Assembly (NCBI GenBank): GCA_965222525.1
Contig: OZ244955.1
Span: forward strand, 186,001-250,000
Length of the DNA stretch: 64,000 nt
Origin: CBDCUF01 sp965222525
GTDB lineage: Bacteria; Pseudomonadota; Alphaproteobacteria; Rickettsiales; UBA8987
Direction: 5' to 3'
This document shows, piece by piece, positions 1-8,956 of this stretch. Numbering within the stretch: the stretch's first letter is position 1; each line of letters begins with the position of its first letter. The translations under genes were made by a program, and so were the position numbers. The notes under the pieces were generated by a model, which was given only the letters and a program-made list of their open reading frames with translations, searched no databases and was not told the origin of the DNA.

Positions 1-984
1 GCATTCGGTATCGGCACCAGTGAAGTGGAGCATGTGCTGGCAACCCAGACCCTTATCCAGAAACGGGCGAAGAATATGCGGGTAAGTGTAGAGGGTGATT
101 TGCCGCTCGGCATTACCGCCAAGGATCTAACCCTGGCGGTTATAGGCAAAATCGGTACGGCAGGAGGCACCGGCCATGTTATTGAATATGCAGGCAAGGC
201 GATTCAGGCGCTTTCGATGGAGGGGCGGATGAGTGTCTGCAATATGTCGATTGAGGCGGGCGCACGGGCAGGGCTGATTGCACCTGATGAAAAGACTTTT
301 GAATATCTGCGCGGACGGCCTATGGCCCCGCAGGGAAAAGATTTCGAGCGGGCAGTTGAATACTGGAAAAGCCTGCCTTCTGATGAAGGGGCTGCATATG
401 ATGTTGAGGTGACGCTGAATACTGCTGATATTGCACCTCAGGTGACATGGGGTACCAGCCCTGAGGATGTGGTATCGATTGAGGGTGAGGTGCCGAATCC
501 GACGGATTTCACGGATGAAAATACCCGCAAGGCCAAGCAACGTGCTCTGGATTATATGGGATTGCAGGCGGGTACAAAAATGCAGGATATCACGATAGAC
601 AAGGTATTTATCGGCTCCTGCACCAACGGGCGAATCGAGGATTTGCGTGAGGTTGCAAAGCTGGTTGACGGGCGCAGGGTAGCGGATAATGTCAAGCTGG
701 CAATGATTGTCCCCGGCTCCGGCTTGGTCAAGGAACAGGCGGAAAGTGAGGGCTTGCACAAGATTTTCACCAGGGCAGGATTTGAATGGCGGGAGCCGGG
801 ATGCTCCATGTGCCTGGCGATGAATGCCGACAAGCTGGAACCTGAGGAACGCTGCGCTTCCACTTCCAACCGTAACTTTGAGGGCAGGCAGGGGCGTGGT
901 GGCCGCACCCACCTTATGTCCCCCGCCATGGCGGCCACCGCTGCAATAAAAGGCAACCTCGCGGATGTTAGAGAAGTTTTATGA
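1..984 (+). CDS. leuC: 3-isopropylmalate dehydratase large subunit, 5' end outside the window
   Basis: The reading frame is open from base 1 and gives the last 327 residues of LeuC; about 140 N-terminal residues lie upstream of the window. With LeuD it isomerises 2-isopropylmalate to 3-isopropylmalate in leucine synthesis, using a 4Fe-4S cluster in an aconitase-like fold. The three cluster cysteines are visible: one in GSCTNGR (codon at 619) and two in PGCSMC (codons at 802 and 811). The start AFGIGTSEVEHVLATQ is typical of the family. A GTG at 25 could be taken for a start, but the family match continues upstream of it. The stop codon overlaps the ATG of the next ORF (ATGA), which suggests translational coupling. 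Confidence 0.97.
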   Translation, partial: AFGIGTSEVEHVLATQTLIQKRAKNMRVSVEGDLPLGITAKDLTLAVIGKIGTAGGTGHVIEYAGKAIQALSMEGRMSVCNMSIEAGARAGLIAPDEKTFEYLRGRPMAPQGKDFERAVEYWKSLPSDEGAAYDVEVTLNTADIAPQVTWGTSPEDVVSIEGEVPNPTDFTDENTRKAKQRALDYMGLQAGTKMQDITIDKVFIGSCTNGRIEDLREVAKLVDGRRVADNVKLAMIVPGSGLVKEQAESEGLHKIFTRAGFEWREPGCSMCLAMNADKLEPEERCASTSNRNFEGRQGRGGRTHLMSPAMAATAAIKGNLADVREVL

Positions 985-1346
985 ACGAAGAAACTAAAAA
1001 GAAAGTATTTTCTAAATTTGGTATTATAGCTTTAGGTTTTCTAGTACTTGCATTTTTGCTTGCTTTGGCCAGTGAAGTCGATGGAGTTGTGAAAGAATTA
1101 GTCACTATCATCATAAACGGTAAAGAAACCTATACAGAAAAAGGAATCATAGATGCTATGCATTTAAATATTGCTATTGTTATATGTTTTTATACAAGTG
1201 TGCTGTTTACTATTATTTCTTTTATAAAAGATAATGGGAAAATCTTTGGAATTATCAGCTTGTTAATAATTATATCCATTATCTTTATGTTAGGTATAGA
1301 TGGGTTTATGTATATAAATACATGTATATTCTCATATTGTGAGTAG
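981..1346 (+). CDS. Small membrane protein of unknown function between leuC and leuD
   Basis: This 121-residue ORF starts in an ATGA overlap with the leuC stop and ends 11 bases before leuD. I do not recognise it. Three hydrophobic stretches (about residues 11-30, 58-80 and 90-112) suggest a small inner-membrane protein with three spans; the first 10 residues are charged (NEETKKKVF). Base composition is clearly more AT-rich than leuC, so it looks like a later arrival. The overlap start, full-length frame and operon position argue that it is translated. No link to leucine synthesis can be shown; LeuC and LeuD form a soluble enzyme and do not need a membrane partner. Confidence 0.7.
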   Translation: MNEETKKKVFSKFGIIALGFLVLAFLLALASEVDGVVKELVTIIINGKETYTEKGIIDAMHLNIAIVICFYTSVLFTIISFIKDNGKIFGIISLLIIISIIFMLGIDGFMYINTCIFSYCE

Positions 1347-1357
1347 AAAGAATTGAA

Positions 1358-1966
1358 ATGAAAAAATTTACAAAAATATCCGGACGGGCAGCGGCATTAC
1401 CATTGATAAATGTCGATACTGACATGATTATCCCTAAACAGTTCCTGAAGACAATCAAGCGCACAGGGCTAGGAGTAAATCTGTTTGATGAAATGCGCTA
1501 TGATGATAGTGGTCAGGAAATTGAAGATTTTGTACTGAACAAACCGGCATTTCGTGATGCACAGATACTTATATCCGAAGATAATTTTGGCTGTGGTTCG
1601 TCACGTGAACATGCTCCATGGGCACTGGTAGATTTCGGTATACAGTGCATAATCGCCCCGAGCTTTGCCGATATTTTCTTCAATAATTGCTTCAAAAATG
1701 GCATATTACCTATTGTATTATCAAAGGAAGAAGTAAATAAACTATCAAAATATTCAGAAGATGAAGACAACAATATTATCATCGATCTTGAGGAGCAAAA
1801 AATCTTTGCTGATAATAAAGCCTATGATTTCAACGTTGACCCATTTCGCAAACATTGCTTGTTAAACGGCCTCGATGATATAGGCCTAACCATGGAAAAA
1901 TCGGAAAAAATCGACCAGTTCGAAACTCAAAACAAATCCCTCACCCCTTGGCTTTACGCTGCATAA
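1358..1966 (+). CDS. leuD: 3-isopropylmalate dehydratase small subunit
   Basis: A 202-residue LeuD, full length for the family. It forms the swivelling domain that completes the active site of LeuC. Family motifs are present: the start FTKISGRAAALPLINVDTDM with the NVDTD motif, then GCGSSREHAPWAL around residue 80, and APSFADIFFNNCFKNGILP around 107-125. It follows the 121-residue membrane ORF by 11 bases, so leuC, the membrane ORF and leuD should share one transcript. It is more AT-rich than leuC. leuB and leuA are not in the window. Confidence 0.97.
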   Translation: MKKFTKISGRAAALPLINVDTDMIIPKQFLKTIKRTGLGVNLFDEMRYDDSGQEIEDFVLNKPAFRDAQILISEDNFGCGSSREHAPWALVDFGIQCIIAPSFADIFFNNCFKNGILPIVLSKEEVNKLSKYSEDEDNNIIIDLEEQKIFADNKAYDFNVDPFRKHCLLNGLDDIGLTMEKSEKIDQFETQNKSLTPWLYAA

Positions 1967-1976
1967 TGAAAAAACA

Positions 1977-2798
1977 TCAATTATTCCAATCATCTTCGGT
2001 GATAAAACCGTGTTGCTTAAATACATTACGAGCACTATCGGATTGTAGATAGCCAACAAACTTACGGGCAGGAGGCATGTTTTCGCCGGCAACCACCGCA
2101 GCCTGATAGGTAATCTGCTCATTCTGACTATTTCCAGGCTCGAATTTCCATACAATCTCTACTTCCGAGTTATTCATGGCATCGGTATAATAGACTATCC
2201 CAGAATAGCGCCCCTTTGCAATAAGATATAGGGCATCACCAGCAGTTGTCGCACGGATAATAAAAGGCTTCACCTGCTCCCACATACCGAGCTTCTGCAT
2301 TACCTTCATCGCATATTTACCAACCGTAACTGTATCCGGATCACCGATAACCATTAAACTATGGTCATTGGTATATTTCAGCGCCCTGTCAGGATGCATC
2401 CGCTCCGGAATCCGGCTTATCAGCGAGCTTTTGCTTGAAATTACCAGTGCAAGCTGGTTGGCAGCAATATTGGTCATACTGAATACATCCACCATCCCCT
2501 GCCGCTTCAGATCCCGCATTTCTATAGCATCCTCGGCTATATAAACATCCGCTGTTTCACCTGCCTCTATATCATTTGCCAGTTCTTCCGGCGATTCAAA
2601 ACTAACCGAAACCGTAATTCCTTCCTGCAGGGAATACTGCCTTGCTAATATGGTCATAACATTGGTAAGGCTGGTGCCGGCCAGTACGGTAATCGATTTG
2701 TAATCGCTATTCTCTACGCTTCTGACCGCATATACCGGCTGATATAAAAGCGCAACAATAACCGTTAAGATTTGCAGGAACTTAAACCTTGCTTGCAT
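1977..2798 (-). CDS. modA: Molybdate-type ABC transporter periplasmic binding protein (ModA-like)
   Basis: About 273 residues from the ATG at 2798 (a GTG at 2804 is the alternative). A signal peptide with a hydrophobic core (FLQILTVIVALL) ends near VYA. The mature part starts with a ModA-like VLAGTSLTNVMTILARQY and continues with ETADVYIAEDAIEMRDLKRQG, IGDPDTVTVGKYAMKVMQKLG and GRYSGIVYYTDA, the usual order of a molybdate/tungstate binding protein. It would deliver oxyanion to a ModBC permease, but no modB or modC lies nearby, so it is an orphan here. It is convergent with leuD, 10 bases apart. Specificity (molybdate or another oxyanion) is inferred from the family. Confidence 0.85.
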   Translation of the reverse strand: MQARFKFLQILTVIVALLYQPVYAVRSVENSDYKSITVLAGTSLTNVMTILARQYSLQEGITVSVSFESPEELANDIEAGETADVYIAEDAIEMRDLKRQGMVDVFSMTNIAANQLALVISSKSSLISRIPERMHPDRALKYTNDHSLMVIGDPDTVTVGKYAMKVMQKLGMWEQVKPFIIRATTAGDALYLIAKGRYSGIVYYTDAMNNSEVEIVWKFEPGNSQNEQITYQAAVVAGENMPPARKFVGYLQSDSARNVFKQHGFITEDDWNN

Positions 2799-2852
2799 AA
2801 ACACTGTTTAAGTGTTACTTTTGTTGTTTTCAATTAAAAATTTCTATCTGAA

Positions 2853-4280
2853 ATGCGTACTAACAATATTGCAAAAAATATAAAATATAAACTCCACCCC
2901 TCTATACTGCGGGCATATGATATTCGCGGAATTGCCGGGGAAACACTGATGGAGGAAGATGCCTATATGATAGGCAGGGCATTTGCCGGCAATATTATCC
3001 GTGAGACCGGCAATGCACAACCGCATATAGCAATTGCAAGGGATGGGCGCAAAAGCTCTCCGGCTTTGAAAGGCAATCTGGAGGAAGGATTAAAGAGTGC
3101 GGGTGCAATTGTTACCGATTTTGGTATCGGCCCGACTCCTATGCTATATTTCGCAGTGTACCATAAAAACCTTGATGGCGGGATTATGGTAACCGGCTCG
3201 CATAACCCACCAACTCATAACGGTTTCAAGATGATGATAGGGAAAAAATCCTTTTATGGTGAGGATATACAGAAGCTTGGCCGTATGGTTGCAGAAGGTG
3301 ATTTTGTCGATGGTGATGGAGAGATAAAGCAAGATTCAATATTTGATGAATATATTGCGAAGCTTCTCTCCGGACTGGAGAATGATTCGAAAAGTCTGAA
3401 GGTAGCTTTTGACCCTGGTAATGGTGCAGCAGGAGAGGTGGTTGAAGTCTTATGTGAGAAGGTTCCTGCCGAAACCATAGTTATAAATGGTAAGATTGAC
3501 GGTACTTTCCCCGCACATCATCCTGACCCAACCGTTGCGGAGAATCTGGAACAGCTTATTGATGTTGTTAAGGAAAATAACTGTGATTTCGGCGTTGCCT
3601 TTGATGGGGATGGTGACCGTATCGGTGCGGTAGATTCCTCCGGACGGGTGATATGGGGAGACCAGCTTATGGTACTGTTTGCCAGGGATGTATTGAAGGA
3701 TAATCCGGGCGCAACTGTTATTGCCGATGTAAAGGCCAGCCAGATATTATTTGATGATATTGCAGCAAATGGTGGCAAGCCGATTATGTGGAAGACCGGC
3801 CATTCTCTGGTAAAAGCCAAGATTGCCGAGGAAAAGGCTATGCTTGCCGGGGAGATGAGCGGGCATATATTCTTTGCCGATAAATATCCCGGTTTCGATG
3901 ACGGGATTTATGCAGCGGTACGCTTGATAAATATTCTGGCTGTCTCTGATAAATCACTTGAAGAAATTATTGATGAATTGCCCGATATATATAACACGCC
4001 GGAAATCCGTATTGACACTACCGAGGAAAGGAAATTTGCAATTATCGATGAAATAAGGGACAGGCTTGCAAAGGCGGGTGAGGAAGAGGGAATAGAAAGT
4101 ATAATCGACGTTGACGGCCTCAGGGTAAATACAAAACACGGCTGGTGGCTGGTGCGAGCATCCAATACCCAGCCTGCAATAGTCCTGCGCTGCGAAGCCC
4201 CCTCCCCTAACTCACTGGAAATACTAAAATCACAGGCCAAGGCTCACCTCGCCAAAAGCGGGGTTGTTGTTAAGATATAA
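2853..4280 (+). CDS. Phosphomannomutase/phosphoglucomutase
   Basis: A 475-residue alpha-D-phosphohexomutase that moves phosphate between C6 and C1 of glucose or mannose, feeding nucleotide-sugar synthesis. The phosphoserine loop is TGSHNPPTHNGFK with the serine at about residue 116; the metal-binding loop is DGDGDRIG from residue 251; the sugar-binding loop is GEMSGHIFF; and the C-terminal phosphate-binding part contains VRASNTQPAIVLRCEA. The size and the N-terminal ILRAYDIRGIAGETL fit the AlgC/ManB-type bifunctional group. It could supply the exopolysaccharide genes at 39-43.6 kb. A divergent modA lies 54 bases upstream. The sugar preference cannot be read from the sequence. Confidence 0.93.
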   Translation: MRTNNIAKNIKYKLHPSILRAYDIRGIAGETLMEEDAYMIGRAFAGNIIRETGNAQPHIAIARDGRKSSPALKGNLEEGLKSAGAIVTDFGIGPTPMLYFAVYHKNLDGGIMVTGSHNPPTHNGFKMMIGKKSFYGEDIQKLGRMVAEGDFVDGDGEIKQDSIFDEYIAKLLSGLENDSKSLKVAFDPGNGAAGEVVEVLCEKVPAETIVINGKIDGTFPAHHPDPTVAENLEQLIDVVKENNCDFGVAFDGDGDRIGAVDSSGRVIWGDQLMVLFARDVLKDNPGATVIADVKASQILFDDIAANGGKPIMWKTGHSLVKAKIAEEKAMLAGEMSGHIFFADKYPGFDDGIYAAVRLINILAVSDKSLEEIIDELPDIYNTPEIRIDTTEERKFAIIDEIRDRLAKAGEEEGIESIIDVDGLRVNTKHGWWLVRASNTQPAIVLRCEAPSPNSLEILKSQAKAHLAKSGVVVKI

Positions 4281-4281
4281 C

Positions 4282-4605
4282 CTACCACCCACCCTTGTTT
4301 ATACGCTCTTCCGCTTCATGCATAACATCCTCCACCTGCCCCCTGGTACAATAACCTTCCTGTATCGCAATATCCCCGAAGCGCATATAAATATGAGCGT
4401 CTCTTAACTTTTGCTGCTTCCTGAGCAACGCATCCCTTTGCGATTCGCTTATAACGCCGGCTGCAATCATCTTTGCCCCAATCCTGTTATCCGAAGGATC
4501 TATAGGAACCTCTTCCTCCTCCATTTCATGGTCGGCCTGTTTTTCACCGGCCTGCTTTCTGGTGGAAAAACGCAATATATCCAGAACCGTTTGCTTTATA
4601 TTCAT
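4282..4605 (-). CDS. Small MshEN/GspE-N-like domain protein, function unknown
   Basis: 107 residues with a good Shine-Dalgarno sequence (AAGGGGGT five bases before the ATG). After an acidic linker (MEEEEVP) the region from about residue 42 to 100 reads IGAKMIAAGVISESQRDALL...YMRFGDIAIQEGYCTRGQVEDVMHEA. The two helix-turn units (LI..G.I...Q.. repeated as ..GD.A...GY.T..Q..) resemble the N-terminal domain of type II secretion/MSHA ATPases (T2SSE_N/MshEN), which in some proteins binds c-di-GMP. Here it stands alone, without an ATPase. It lies 24 bases downstream of the aminotransferase gene on the same strand and is convergent with the mutase gene. The family assignment is by eye and moderate. 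Confidence 0.55.
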   Translation of the reverse strand: MNIKQTVLDILRFSTRKQAGEKQADHEMEEEEVPIDPSDNRIGAKMIAAGVISESQRDALLRKQQKLRDAHIYMRFGDIAIQEGYCTRGQVEDVMHEAEERINKGGW

Positions 4606-4629
4606 TTTTTACCCCCTTATTACTGGCTT

Positions 4630-5961
4630 CTACCCGCTCATCTCCGGGACTTTCCTGAATGCCGCCGAGAGCTTGTCGATAATTTCGGTAACATGCTTGT
4701 GCTTGATGATAAAAGGCGGGGCAATCATGATATGCGCGCCGCGCTTGCCGTCTATGGTGCCGCCCATCGGGTAGCACATCAGCCCCTCTTCCATCGCCGC
4801 AGCCTTGATTTTAGTATTGGTACGCAGTGCCGGATCGAACGGCTCCTTGCTATCCCTGTACTGCACCAGCTCCATCCCCCAGAATAACCCGCGCCCGCGT
4901 ATATCGCCGATATTGGGGTGATTACCAAAAGTATCTACCAGCGCATTATGCAATTGCTCACCCCGCTCCACTACATTGGCTAGTAACTTATCCCGTTCTA
5001 TAATCTTCTGAACTTTCAAGGCCGCCGCACATCCCATCGCATGGCCGACATAAGTATGGCCGTGCTGGAAGAAACCACTACCATTATAAAACGCATCATA
5101 AACCTTTCCTGACAGCATAACCGCACCGATAGGGCTATATCCCGCCCCCAAACCCTTGGCCAGCGTAATCATATCGGCGGTAATCCCTTCATGCTCGCAG
5201 GCGAAATAAGTTCCGGTGCGCCCCATCCCGCACATGACCTCGTCGAGAATCAGCAATACATCATATTTCTCGCAAATCTCCTTTATACGCCTGAAATACC
5301 CCTTGACCGCCGGTACGCATCCCATGGTAGCCCCAACAATCGGCTCGGCAATAAAGGCTGCCACCGAATCAGCGCCGGTATGGATAATCTCCTCCTCCAG
5401 CCGGTTGGCTATCCTGAGGCCATATTCCTCCTCACTCTCATCATCACGTTTATGACGATATGCATAGCATGGTGGTAAATGCTGCATGTCAATCAGCAGC
5501 GGCTCGAAATTCCCCCGCCGCCATTTATTACCACCTGCCGAAAGCGCACCCAGCGTATTACCATGGTAGCTCTGCCAGCGGGAAATTACCTTGCTTTTCT
5601 TGGGCTTGCCTATCTCGATAAAATACTGCCGTGCCATTTTGATAGCACTCTCAACCGCCTCCGACCCGCTGGAGACAAAATATACCCGTTCAAGCCCTTC
5701 CGGTGCGCGTTCCACCAGGAAATCCGCCAGCATTTCCATCGGTGTATTGGTGAAAAAACCGGTATGGGCATAAGGTAGCTTGAACATCTGCGCCTTTATC
5801 GCATTCTTGACTTCCTCATTACTGTGGCCAAGGCAGGATACCGCCGCCCCGCTACAGCCATCCAGATAGCGCTTTCCCTTACTGTCAATAATATACACCC
5901 CATCCCCTCCAACCGCGATAGGGTAGTCATGCCTGGTATGCCTGTGTAATACGTGATCCAC
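4630..5961 (-). CDS. Class III pyridoxal-phosphate aminotransferase
   Basis: 443 residues, fold type I PLP enzyme of the ornithine/omega-amino-acid aminotransferase family. Visible features: YLDGCSGAAVSCLGHSNEEV near the N-terminus, the PLP phosphate-binding SSGSEAVESAIKMARQYF, SYHGNTLGALS, the cofactor aspartate in LILDEVMCGMGRTG, the Schiff-base lysine in ITLAKGLGAGYSPIGA, and the C-terminal GRGLFWGMEL. It transfers an amino group from an omega-amino acid or similar donor to a keto acid; the donor cannot be named from sequence. It heads a two-gene minus-strand unit with the 107-residue protein at 4282-4605. Confidence 0.9.
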   Translation of the reverse strand: MDHVLHRHTRHDYPIAVGGDGVYIIDSKGKRYLDGCSGAAVSCLGHSNEEVKNAIKAQMFKLPYAHTGFFTNTPMEMLADFLVERAPEGLERVYFVSSGSEAVESAIKMARQYFIEIGKPKKSKVISRWQSYHGNTLGALSAGGNKWRRGNFEPLLIDMQHLPPCYAYRHKRDDESEEEYGLRIANRLEEEIIHTGADSVAAFIAEPIVGATMGCVPAVKGYFRRIKEICEKYDVLLILDEVMCGMGRTGTYFACEHEGITADMITLAKGLGAGYSPIGAVMLSGKVYDAFYNGSGFFQHGHTYVGHAMGCAAALKVQKIIERDKLLANVVERGEQLHNALVDTFGNHPNIGDIRGRGLFWGMELVQYRDSKEPFDPALRTNTKIKAAAMEEGLMCYPMGGTIDGKRGAHIMIAPPFIIKHKHVTEIIDKLSAAFRKVPEMSG

Positions 5962-6093
5962 TGAGTATTAGTTCATATAACCTTGAGTCACTCTGTCAAG
6001 AATAGTTTGTAATAAACAACAGAGTCCTTAAATTTCACTTATGTTCAGTGTCTAGGTCATGCTAGTAGCAAATCTCAACACGACCTAAACTTT

Positions 6094-6711
6094 TTACCAG
6101 TCCCAGCCTTCGGTCATATGGTCGATTGGGGAAGGTGGGAGGTCTTTTTTCCATTCGGGACGTTCTTCCCATGGTTGCAGGCGCTGGCCGGGGCGGTCTT
6201 CCGGCAGGGGTTGACCGGTTTCGGCAGCTTTCAGGCGCTTCATATATTCTTCATATGATAATGCAGGTTCTCCCTGCGTCGGCATATAGGCCTTGCCGGG
6301 TACTACCTGCCCACTATTTGCCGGGTTGGCATATTGCGGGGTACCGTCATTATTCAGATTGTTATACTCGTAATATATCTGTTCCTGCTGATTCGGTTGT
6401 GTCGGGGGCTGCTGCTGGTATTGCTGTTGCTGGCTACCTGTTTGACCTGTTGTTCCCGCGCCATACGGATCACCATACTGCTCTGCCGGAGCCTGATATT
6501 GCTGTGCTTGCGCCGGAGCCGGTGCTGGCCTGTGTCCCTTGTCCTTACTAAAACAGAATGCCTTCTCGCAGCGATTTTTATCCCCGCCATATACCGGCAT
6601 TTTATCACCCATCCGATATGACCAGTCCTTGAACGCCCTGCCCACCGAGCATGACGACAGGTTGATTACGATAAGCAGCGAAAATAATATGATTAAAACT
6701 TGTCTTTTCAT
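6094..6711 (-). CDS. Gln/Pro-rich lipoprotein of unknown function
   Basis: 205 residues with a lipoprotein signal peptide: MKRQ, a hydrophobic core, and the lipobox LSSC with the lipidated cysteine at residue 21. The mature protein has a middle part rich in Gln, Pro, Ala and Tyr (about residues 62-115, with many QQ pairs) and then a more ordinary region with YMPTQGEPALSYEEYMKRLKAAE. It ends in PIDHMTEGWDW. I do not recognise a domain. The composition suggests an envelope-anchored, unstructured linker protein. It is divergent from phaC and stands alone. The signal peptide and lipobox make it a real gene. Confidence 0.75.
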   Translation of the reverse strand: MKRQVLIILFSLLIVINLSSCSVGRAFKDWSYRMGDKMPVYGGDKNRCEKAFCFSKDKGHRPAPAPAQAQQYQAPAEQYGDPYGAGTTGQTGSQQQQYQQQPPTQPNQQEQIYYEYNNLNNDGTPQYANPANSGQVVPGKAYMPTQGEPALSYEEYMKRLKAAETGQPLPEDRPGQRLQPWEERPEWKKDLPPSPIDHMTEGWDW

Positions 6712-6786
6712 ATGGATAATAAACTGTTAGATATTGGCTGGATTGCTTTTCACTATAGCACAAATTCATATAAAACGTAAAGAACT

Positions 6787-8697
6787 ATGACCAGCACAGG
6801 GGCATTATTGATGAATAGCGGTAAAACTCCGGATAACAGCAATGATAATCATCCGGATGATGGCAACAAAACACATACCGACAATCTAGACAGTCTATCC
6901 CAAAATTACACCAGGATAATCGAGCGCAGCCAGGAGGTGATGGAGGAGTTCCTGGCACATATGTCACCGGATAGTGAGGAAGATGGCAGTATACTGATGC
7001 AGCAGCTTGATGCTACCGAGGCTTTTGCCGAGATGATGGGTATGATGGCGATTCACCCGGAGAAGATGATTGAGGCCGGTCTGTCATATTATAACGAATC
7101 GCTGAAGCTCCTGAGTGATACCAATAAGAAGTTTATGGGAGAGAATATATATTCTCCGTCTGCGCAGCCCAACGACAAGCGGTTCCGTGATGAATTATGG
7201 GAGAAGAATTTCCTGTTTGATTTCATCAGGCAGTCCTATTTCGTCACCAGCAACTGGCTGAAGCAGACGGTAGAGGATGCGCTTGCGATAAATCACAAGA
7301 TGGATAGCAGGGTCAAGCGCAAGGTGGGTTTTTATATTGACCAGCTTGTTGATGCCATGTCGCCGACCAATTTTGCCCTGACCAATCCTGAGGTAATCCG
7401 CGAAACAATTATCAGCAACGGGGAGAATCTGGTGCGCGGTCTGGAGAATCTGCTGGAGGATTTGCGGGAGAGCAGCAAGGGACAGCTTAACATCAGGATG
7501 ACCGACCCGAATGCGTTTGAAATCGGGCGTGATATTGCCGCAACCAAAGGCAAGGTAATTTACCAGAATGAGCTGATGCAGCTTATCCAGTATGAGCCTG
7601 CGACTGAAGCGGTTTTCAAAACCCCGCTATTACTGGTTCCGGCATGGATAAACAAATATTACATACTTGATATGCGGCCGGAGAATTCCTTTGTGAAATG
7701 GCTGGTGGGTCAGGGACATACGGTATTTATTATCTCATGGGTGAATCCTGACAGGAAGCTGGCGCAGATGAGCTTTGAGGATTACATGTTCAGGGGGCCA
7801 CTGGATGCGATAGATGTAATCCGCAAGGTTACCGGCGAGGATGCGGTAAATGTTATGGCCTATTGTCTGGGAGGTACCCTGCTTTCGGCAACACTGGCAT
7901 ATCTGGCGGCAAAAGGTGAGGCAGACAAGGTTAAATCCGCTACTTATCTGACCACACTGGTGGATTTTTCAGAGCCGGGTGATATATCGGTGTTCACTGA
8001 TGATTTTCAGCTTGATTTAATGGAGGAACAGCTTGGGAAGAAAGGCTATTTTGCCGGTGAGGATATGCGGATGGTGTTCAGTATGCTGCGCTCGCGGGAT
8101 TTGATATGGTCATTTGTGGTGAATAATTACCTGCTTGGCCGCAGCCCGTTTCCGTTTGATTTACTGTACTGGAATTCGGATACCACCCGCCTGCCGGCCA
8201 GAATGCATATATATTACCTGCGCAATATGTATCGGGATAATCTGCTGGTGCGGCCCGACGAACTTGAAATCGGCGGGGAGCCTATAGATCTGGGCATGAT
8301 AGAAACTCCTTCCTATATATTATCAACCATAGAAGATCATATCGCACCGTGGAAATCAACCTACGCTGCAACCGGTATATATAGCGGGGATGTACGGTTT
8401 GTACTGTCCGGCTCCGGCCATGTGGCGGGAGTGATTAACCCGCCTGTCAAAAATAAGTATAATTACTGGGTAAATGGCCGTAAGTCTTTCCCGAAATCGC
8501 CGGATGAGTGGCTTTCCGCAGCAAAAGAACATAAAGGTTCATGGTGGGTGGACTGGCAGAAATGGATTGAGAAGAAGGGATATGCCGGTGATATGGTTAC
8601 TCCGCGGCAAGTCGGCAAAATCTCCCCCAAAACCGCTCCCGGCGCCAAACTCAAAATCATCGAGGATGCACCGGGCAGTTATGTGAAAAAGCGGTGA
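6787..8697 (+). CDS. phaC: Class I poly(3-hydroxyalkanoate) synthase
   Basis: 636 residues. It polymerises 3-hydroxyacyl-CoA into PHA granules. The alpha/beta-hydrolase catalytic triad is complete: nucleophile Cys360 in AYCLGG (the lipase-box variant of PHA synthases), Asp517 in TIEDHIAPW, and His545 in SGSGHVAGVINPP. The Asp-His spacing of 28 residues equals that of the Cupriavidus enzyme. The long N-terminal domain (PhaC_N) starts near residue 110. An ATG at 6811 is an alternative start; neither has a strong Shine-Dalgarno. No phaA, phaB or phasin gene is nearby, so precursors must come from elsewhere in the genome. Confidence 0.96.
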   Translation: MTSTGALLMNSGKTPDNSNDNHPDDGNKTHTDNLDSLSQNYTRIIERSQEVMEEFLAHMSPDSEEDGSILMQQLDATEAFAEMMGMMAIHPEKMIEAGLSYYNESLKLLSDTNKKFMGENIYSPSAQPNDKRFRDELWEKNFLFDFIRQSYFVTSNWLKQTVEDALAINHKMDSRVKRKVGFYIDQLVDAMSPTNFALTNPEVIRETIISNGENLVRGLENLLEDLRESSKGQLNIRMTDPNAFEIGRDIAATKGKVIYQNELMQLIQYEPATEAVFKTPLLLVPAWINKYYILDMRPENSFVKWLVGQGHTVFIISWVNPDRKLAQMSFEDYMFRGPLDAIDVIRKVTGEDAVNVMAYCLGGTLLSATLAYLAAKGEADKVKSATYLTTLVDFSEPGDISVFTDDFQLDLMEEQLGKKGYFAGEDMRMVFSMLRSRDLIWSFVVNNYLLGRSPFPFDLLYWNSDTTRLPARMHIYYLRNMYRDNLLVRPDELEIGGEPIDLGMIETPSYILSTIEDHIAPWKSTYAATGIYSGDVRFVLSGSGHVAGVINPPVKNKYNYWVNGRKSFPKSPDEWLSAAKEHKGSWWVDWQKWIEKKGYAGDMVTPRQVGKISPKTAPGAKLKIIEDAPGSYVKKR

Positions 8698-8956
8698 TAG
8701 TTACTCGCCGCCCTTACCTGCACTCAATAGTTGACCTTTGCTGCATTTCATCATAATCTGTCTATGTACGACAGGGCTTGCAACCCCCTGAAAACCATAC
8801 TTTATTGAAGCGAGTTTCGTATGACGCTTCACTCTCTTGTTGGGAGTGGGACGGAATTCTCTAGTCGCGCCCCAAAAGTTAAGGATATTTTTCGCAGTAA
8901 TTCTTGGCAATTTATAAAAGACTATATGTATTCAGTATTTTATATATAATTATGAT
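8698..8956. other. Intergenic region without a convincing gene
   Basis: This 259-base stretch between phaC and the pilin-like gene holds a 69-codon minus-strand ORF (8701-8910) that ends 1 base after phaC. Its product (many Lys/Arg, no recognisable domain or signal) is not supported by anything else. No tRNA, terminator or repeat belonging to the window's families is seen. A TATAAT at 8945-8950 lies directly before the next gene. Confidence 0.3.

Noticed and set aside
127..912. 261-codon ORF on the minus strand opposite leuC
   Set aside because: Shadow of leuC; no domain, and the plus-strand frame is a clear family match.
8701..8910. 69-codon minus-strand ORF after phaC
   Set aside because: No ribosome site, no recognisable domain; reported only as part of the intergenic region.
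8698..8956. tmRNA, SRP RNA or RNase P RNA in the phaC-pilin gap
   Set aside because: None of the conserved cores of these RNAs could be found on either strand.
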